Below, piece after piece: positions 59,727-64,000 of a stretch of 64,000 bases of DNA (positions are counted from its first letter, which is position 1; each line of letters opens with the position of its first letter). Location: positions 585,530-649,529 of the forward strand of contig NZ_CP078077.1 in assembly GCF_023101185.1 (NCBI RefSeq). The letters run 5' to 3'. Under the pieces are notes generated by a model. That model made no database searches. It was not told where the DNA came from and saw only the letters and a program-made list of their open reading frames with translations. This DNA is from Microbacterium galbinum (GTDB lineage Bacteria > Actinomycetota > Actinomycetes > Actinomycetales > Microbacteriaceae). The position numbers were made by a program, and so were the translations under genes.

Positions 59727-61400
59727 TCAGAGCATCGGGATGTTCAGGCCGCGCTCGCGCGCCACCTCACGGGCGTGTTCGTAGCCCGCGTCCACGTGCC
59801 GCATCACACCGGTGCCGGGGTCGTTGGTGAGCACGCGCTCGAGCTTCTGCGCGGCGAGGTCGGTGCCGTCGGCGACCGTCACCTGACCGGCGTGGAGCGA
59901 ACGACCGATACCGACGCCTCCGCCATGGTGGAGCGACACCCACGAGGCACCCGAGGAGGTGTTCAGCAGCGCGTTGAGCAGCGGCCAGTCGGCGATCGCA
60001 TCGGAGCCGTCCTTCATCGCCTCGGTCTCGCGGTAGGGAGAGGCCACGGAGCCCGAGTCGAGGTGGTCGCGCCCGATCACGATGGGCGCCGAGAGCTCAC
60101 CCGAGGCGACCATCTCGTTGAACCGCAGCCCGGCGAGGTGGCGCTCCTTGTATCCGAGCCAGCAGATGCGGGCGGGCAGCCCTTCGAAGTGCACCTTCTC
60201 GCCGGCCTTCTCGAGCCAGCGGTGCAGCGCGGTGTCGTCGGGGAACAGGTCGGCGATCGCCCGATCGGTCTTGGCGATGTCCTCGGGGTCGCCCGAGAGC
60301 GCCGCCCAGCGGAAGGGTCCGCGCCCCTCCTCGAACTGCGGGCGGATGTAGGCCGGCACGAACCCCGGGAACGCGAACGCGCGGTCGAAGCCGCCGAGTT
60401 CCGCCTCCCGACGGATCGAGTTGCCGTAGTCGAAGACCGCGGCTCCGGCGTCCTGGAACGCGACCATCGCGGCGACGTGCGCCGCCATCGATTCCCGCGA
60501 GCGCCGCGTGAACTCCTCGGCATCGCGCTCGGCCTCCGCCTTCCACTCGGCCACGTCGACGCCGATGGGCAGATAGGCGAGCGGGTCGTGGGCGCTGGTC
60601 TGATCCGTCACGATGTCGATCGGCACACCACGGCGGTGCAGCTCGGGGAACACCTCGGCGGCGTTGCCCACGACGCCCACCGAGAGTGCCTCCCCGGCAT
60701 CCTTCGCCGCGAGGACGCGGGCCACGGCGGCGTCGAGATCGGTCGTGTACTCGTCGAGGTACCCGTGCTCGACGCGGCGGGCGAGGCGCGACTCGTCGAC
60801 GTCGACGATCAGCACCACGCCGTCGTTCATCGTCACCGCGAGCGGCTGCGCGCCGCCCATGCCGCCGGCACCGCCGGTGAGGGTGAGGGTGCCGCGCAGC
60901 GAGTCGCGGCCGAGCGAGCGGGCCACGGCCGCGAACGTCTCGTAGGTCCCCTGCAGGATGCCCTGCGTGCCGATGTAGATCCACGACCCGGCCGTCATCT
61001 GGCCGTACATGAGCAGACCCAGTTCCTCGAGCCGACGGAACTCGGGCCACGTCGCCCAGTCGCCCACAAGGTTCGAGTTGGCGATGAGCACGCGCGGCGC
61101 CCACTCGTGCGTACGGAAAACCCCCACCGGCTTGCCCGACTGCACGAGCAGCGTCTCGTCGGGCTCGAGCTCGTCGAGGGTGCGCACGATCGCGTCGTAC
61201 GCCTCCCAGCTGCGGGCGGCGCGGCCCGTGCCGCCGTAGACGACCAGGCTCTCGGGGTGCTCCGCCACCTCGGGGTCGAGGTTGTTCATCAGCATCCGCT
61301 TGGCGGCTTCGGCCCCCCAGCTCTTGGCGGTGCGCTGATTGCCGCGTGCCGCTCGAACTGTGCGCGTCGTGTCGATGAGGGTGGGCTTCTGGTCAGTCAT
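59727..61400 (-). CDS. hutU: HutU, urocanate hydratase
   Basis: A 557-residue enzyme that hydrates urocanate to imidazolone propionate using NAD+ as electrophile. The NAD site is [20 protein letters not shown], and the active-site Cys lies in [14 protein letters not shown]. The length is standard. The start at 61400 overlaps the hutH stop by 8 bases, so the genes are coupled. Confidence 0.96.
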   Translation of the reverse strand: MTDQKPTLIDTTRTVRAARGNQRTAKSWGAEAAKRMLMNNLDPEVAEHPESLVVYGGTGRAARSWEAYDAIVRTLDELEPDETLLVQSGKPVGVFRTHEWAPRVLIANSNLVGDWATWPEFRRLEELGLLMYGQMTAGSWIYIGTQGILQGTYETFAAVARSLGRDSLRGTLTLTGGAGGMGGAQPLAVTMNDGVVLIVDVDESRLARRVEHGYLDEYTTDLDAAVARVLAAKDAGEALSVGVVGNAAEVFPELHRRGVPIDIVTDQTSAHDPLAYLPIGVDVAEWKAEAERDAEEFTRRSRESMAAHVAAMVAFQDAGAAVFDYGNSIRREAELGGFDRAFAFPGFVPAYIRPQFEEGRGPFRWAALSGDPEDIAKTDRAIADLFPDDTALHRWLEKAGEKVHFEGLPARICWLGYKERHLAGLRFNEMVASGELSAPIVIGRDHLDSGSVASPYRETEAMKDGSDAIADWPLLNALLNTSSGASWVSLHHGGGVGIGRSLHAGQVTVADGTDLAAQKLERVLTNDPGTGVMRHVDAGYEHAREVARERGLNIPML

Positions 61401-62934
61401 TCGCGTGCTCCTGTGCGATGCGGGCGACGGCGCCGGACTGCACGAGCGCGGTCACGGCCTCCATGTCGGGAGAGAGGAATCGGTCGGGGCCGGGGCCGGC
61501 GGCGACCGTGCGCACGAGGTCGCGCACGGCCCCCGTGGCCGGTCCTGCGTGGAGGGGGGCGCGCAGATCGAGGGCGCGGGCACCGGTGAGGATCTCGATC
61601 GCGAGCACCCGACCGAGGCCGTCGATCGCGCGGCGCAGCTTGCGTGCGGCCGCCCAGCCCATCGAGACGTGGTCCTCCTGCATCGCCGACGAGGGGATCG
61701 AATCGACGGATGCCGGAACCGCGAGCCGCTTCAGCTCCGACACGATGCCGGCCGCGGCGTACTGCGCGATCATGAGGCCCGAGTCGACGCCGACCTCATC
61801 GGCGAGGAACGGCGGAAGACCGTGGTTGCGCGCCGGATCCAGTGCCCGGTCGGTGCGCCGCTCCGACACCGAGGCGACGTCGGCGACCGAGATCGCGAGG
61901 AAGTCGAGCACGGCGGCGACCGGCGCACCGTGGAAGTTGCCGTTCGACTCGATCCGCCCGTCGACCGTGATGACCGGGTTGTCGATGACGCTGGCGAGCT
62001 CACGGCCGGCGATCGTCGCCGCATAGCCCGCGGTGTCGCGCGCGGCACCGTGCACCTGCGGCGAGCAGCGCAGCGAGTACGCGTCCTGCACCCGGCCGTC
62101 CTCCGGACCCTTGTGGCTGTGCACGATGGGCGAGTCACGGAGGAACGCGCGCAGGTGCGACGCCGAGACGCCCTGTCCCGTCTGCGGACGCAGCGCCATG
62201 AGATCAGCGGCGAAGACGGCATCCGTGCCCAACTGCGACTCGATCGACATGGCCGCGGCGATGTCGGCGGTGAGGAGCAGACCCTCGATGTCGTGGAGCG
62301 CGAGCACCAGCATCCCGAGCATCCCGTCGGTGCCGTTGATGAGGGCGAGTCCCTCCTTCTCGACGAGGGTCACCGGCTCGATGCCGGCGGCGGCCAGCGC
62401 CTCGGATGCCGGGACCAGCGCACCGTCGGGGGTGCGCACGTCGCCCTCGCCCATCGCCGCCAGTGCGATGTGGGCGAGCGGGGCGAGATCGCCCGAGCAA
62501 CCGAGCGATCCGTACTCGCGCACGACCGGCACGATCCCCGCGTTGAGCAGCGCGGCGTAGGTCTCGACGACGACGGGGCGCACGCCGGTACGGCCCGAGG
62601 CGAGCGTCTGCAGGCGCAACAGCTGGAGGCCGCGCACGACCTCGGCTTCGACCTCGGCCCCCGTTCCCGCCGCGTGCGAGCGGATGAGGCTGGCCTGCAG
62701 CTGCAGACGACGGTCGGGAGCGATGAACGTGGTGGCGAGTGCGCCGAACCCGGTCGAGACACCGTAGTGCGGGTGCGGATCGGCAGCCAGCCCGTCGATC
62801 ACGGCGCGGGTCTCGGCGACGCGAGCGAGCGCGTCGGGGGAGATCACGACGGGGGCGCCGTGGCGGGCGACGGCGACGACATCGGCGGGAGCCAGCGGGG
62901 CGGCGCCGACGAGCACGGGGACGAGTTCACTCAT
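61393..62934 (-). CDS. hutH: HutH, histidine ammonia-lyase
   Basis: A 513-residue lyase that releases ammonia from histidine to give urocanate. The MIO cofactor is formed from a tripeptide that reads Cys-Ser-Gly here ([15 protein letters not shown]) instead of the more common Ala-Ser-Gly, a variant also known in actinobacterial enzymes. Other marks are [10 protein letters not shown] with the catalytic Tyr, and [14 protein letters not shown] and [15 protein letters not shown] 62934 is preferred; the longer frame to 63057 runs into the divergent regulator's control region. It heads hutH-hutU-hutI and is divergent from the IclR gene. Confidence 0.95.
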   Translation of the reverse strand: MSELVPVLVGAAPLAPADVVAVARHGAPVVISPDALARVAETRAVIDGLAADPHPHYGVSTGFGALATTFIAPDRRLQLQASLIRSHAAGTGAEVEAEVVRGLQLLRLQTLASGRTGVRPVVVETYAALLNAGIVPVVREYGSLGCSGDLAPLAHIALAAMGEGDVRTPDGALVPASEALAAAGIEPVTLVEKEGLALINGTDGMLGMLVLALHDIEGLLLTADIAAAMSIESQLGTDAVFAADLMALRPQTGQGVSASHLRAFLRDSPIVHSHKGPEDGRVQDAYSLRCSPQVHGAARDTAGYAATIAGRELASVIDNPVITVDGRIESNGNFHGAPVAAVLDFLAISVADVASVSERRTDRALDPARNHGLPPFLADEVGVDSGLMIAQYAAAGIVSELKRLAVPASVDSIPSSAMQEDHVSMGWAAARKLRRAIDGLGRVLAIEILTGARALDLRAPLHAGPATGAVRDLVRTVAAGPGPDRFLSPDMEAVTALVQSGAVARIAQEHAND

Positions 62935-62986
62935 GTCTCGATTCCACACCCGAGGGGTCGCCCGCGACAGCGGATCATGACATCCT

Positions 62987-63775
62987 GTGTCTGTGATCCC
63001 AGACAGCTCGGATGCCGTGGCCGACACTCCCCTGCAGGTGCCCGCGGCCGAGCACACCCTGCGGATCCTCCGGTATCTGGCGGGGCGGCCCGCGCCGGTC
63101 GCCGCATCGGCGATCGCACGCGAACTCGCGCTCCCGCGGTCGACCGTCTACCACCTGCTCCGCACCCTGGCGCTGCACGGCTTCGTGGTGCACCTGCGCG
63201 AGGACCGTCGCTGGGGCCTCGGCACCTCCGCGTTCGAGCTCGCCGGCGGCTACGCCCGACAGCAGCCGCTCGCCCGGCTGGGGCGTCCGCTCGTGGCGGC
63301 CCTCTCGGACCGCCTGGGCGAGAGCGCGCACCTCGCGGTGATGAGCGGGGGCGACGTGCTGTACATCGTCGAAGAGCGCGCGCCGCGGCGGCCGGCACTC
63401 GTCACGGACGTCGGCGTGCGGCTGCCCGCGCATCTCACCGCGAGCGGGCGGGCCATGCTGGCCGCGCTCCCCCGCGAGCAGGTGCGCGCACTGTATCCGA
63501 GCGCCTCGGCTTTCCCCCACCGCACCGGCGTCGGTCCGCGGAACCCCCGCGAGCTCCGTGAGGTGCTCCGCGACGTACGCACGCGCGGATATGCGACCGA
63601 AGACAGCGAGGTCGCCGACGGCCTGCGCTCCGTCGGCGCCGTGGTGCGCGATCACAACGGGTGGCCGGTGGCCGCGGTCGCCGTCACCTGGGCAGGGAAC
63701 GACGTCACGGAGACGCAACTGGCGGATGCGGTACGCAGCACGGCCTCGGTGCTCGAGGCGCGTCTGGCGCACTGA
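62987..63775 (+). CDS. IclR-family regulator, probable hut repressor
   Basis: A 262-residue IclR protein. The winged helix-turn-helix covers about 20-85 (AEHTLRILRYLAGRPAPVAA, IARELALPRSTVYHLLRTLA), and the effector domain about 95-262 includes RLPAHLTASGRAMLAALP and GYATEDSEVADGLRSVGAVV. It is divergent from hutH and likely represses it in the absence of urocanate or histidine. A 6-bp inverted repeat (TGTCTG/CAGACA, about 62988-63005) overlaps the start and may be autoregulatory. GTG 62987 is used; GTG 62993 is equally possible for a leaderless start. Confidence 0.87.
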   Translation: MSVIPDSSDAVADTPLQVPAAEHTLRILRYLAGRPAPVAASAIARELALPRSTVYHLLRTLALHGFVVHLREDRRWGLGTSAFELAGGYARQQPLARLGRPLVAALSDRLGESAHLAVMSGGDVLYIVEERAPRRPALVTDVGVRLPAHLTASGRAMLAALPREQVRALYPSASAFPHRTGVGPRNPRELREVLRDVRTRGYATEDSEVADGLRSVGAVVRDHNGWPVAAVAVTWAGNDVTETQLADAVRSTASVLEARLAH

Positions 63776-63843
63776 ACGCGTGCACGCTGGACATGCGCAC
63801 GCTGAACATGCGCACGTGATCGCGTGCACATGCCCGTAAAACG

Positions 63844-63873
63844 AAAAAGAGCCACCCAGCGTTGGGTGGCTCT
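63844..63873 (-). terminator. Rho-independent terminator of the rRNA operon
   Basis: A perfect 11-bp inverted repeat (63848-63858 with 63863-63873, 4-nt loop) is followed on the minus strand by a T-rich run (TTTTTCGTTTT). It is 14 bp past the 5S end. The plus-strand side has CTTTCTT, so it can also stop transcripts from the IclR gene. Confidence 0.92.
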
Positions 63874-63887
63874 CTTTCTTAAAAGAA

Positions 63888-64000
63888 GTCCGGCGGTGTC
63901 CTACTCTCCCACAGGGTCCCCCCTGCAGTACCATCGGCGCTGTGAGGCTTAGCTTCCGGGTTCGGAATGTAACCGGGCGTTTCCCTCACGCTATGGCCGC
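63888..64000 (-). rRNA. rrf: 5S ribosomal RNA (5' end cut by window edge)
   Basis: The reverse complement of the last 113 bases is the near-complete 5S rRNA. It contains the conserved CCGAACCCGGAAGCTAAGCC block, the GCGCCGATGGTACTGCAGGG loop and GAGAGTAGGACACCGCC near the 3' end. Only about the first four bases are beyond the window, and 23S/16S genes should follow to the right. Confidence 0.96.

Overview
The window is high-GC DNA from an actinobacterium, most likely a Microbacterium or close Microbacteriaceae relative. The grounds are extreme GC at third codon positions, many GTG starts, recurrent ggcatcc/ggatgcc words, menaquinone genes, and families typical of the group (DUF4229, DUF4287, DUF6157, DUF6412, DUF7882, DUF222/HNH). 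The genus is inferred from these features, not from a search. I see no prophage, IS element or CRISPR array. The right edge enters an rRNA operon on the minus strand: a 5S gene cut by the window end, with its terminator.

Layout. 1-680: start of menD and a PLDc_N membrane protein. 755-10403: small membrane protein plus DsbA-like oxidoreductase, sugar-dehydrogenase lipoprotein, DUF2156 membrane protein, Rv2629/baeRF2-type factor, two tandemly duplicated DUF4870 membrane proteins, an ArfB-like rescue factor, and a divergent MFS/TetR pair. 10426-11745: alpha/beta hydrolase and an odd tRNA-like element. 11840-17835: a tightly coupled five-gene minus-strand operon for a nonulosonic (sialic-like) acid glycoconjugate: GT2, polysialyltransferase-type GT, NeuA-HAD fusion, NeuB without SAF domain, DUF6716 GT. 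17960-29172: hypothetical protein, DUF4229/menA, DUF4287, Lrp/DUF6421/SDR, MFS, threonine aldolase, a secreted Ig-repeat protein, a degenerate Nudix protein and a carboxylesterase. 29173-39076: ABC-F protein with a long leader, membrane-anchored protein, DUF6157, and the repair set lhr-EI24-nei2. 39159-51072: hexapeptide-repeat protein, LysR effector-domain protein, class I amidotransferase, purU, PIN/Phd toxin-antitoxin pair, nitronate monooxygenase, DUF6412-YidC paralogue, EamA exporter, SDR, DUF7882, FHA-CinA pair, zinc dehydrogenase, DUF1877. 51073-53517: repeat-rich region around a DUF222/HNH gene. 53518-58443: M18 aminopeptidase, NCS1 permease with isochorismatase-like hydrolase, MBL hydrolase divergent from a TetR regulator. 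58501-63775: hutH-hutU-hutI with a divergent IclR regulator.

How the genes work together. The most distinctive unit is the nonulosonate operon, which could make a CMP-activated nonulosonic acid and polymerise it onto the cell surface; it lacks the usual UDP-GlcNAc 2-epimerase and capsule export genes. The hut genes convert histidine to N-formiminoglutamate, and the last enzyme is not in the window. Lhr and Nei2 are a recurrent actinobacterial DNA-repair neighbourhood.

Expression. Many genes that head transcription units carry a TAnnnT-type -10 box ending 6-7 nt before the start codon, with no separate leader, which points to frequent leaderless transcription. Several divergent pairs have palindromes or repeats that look like operators.
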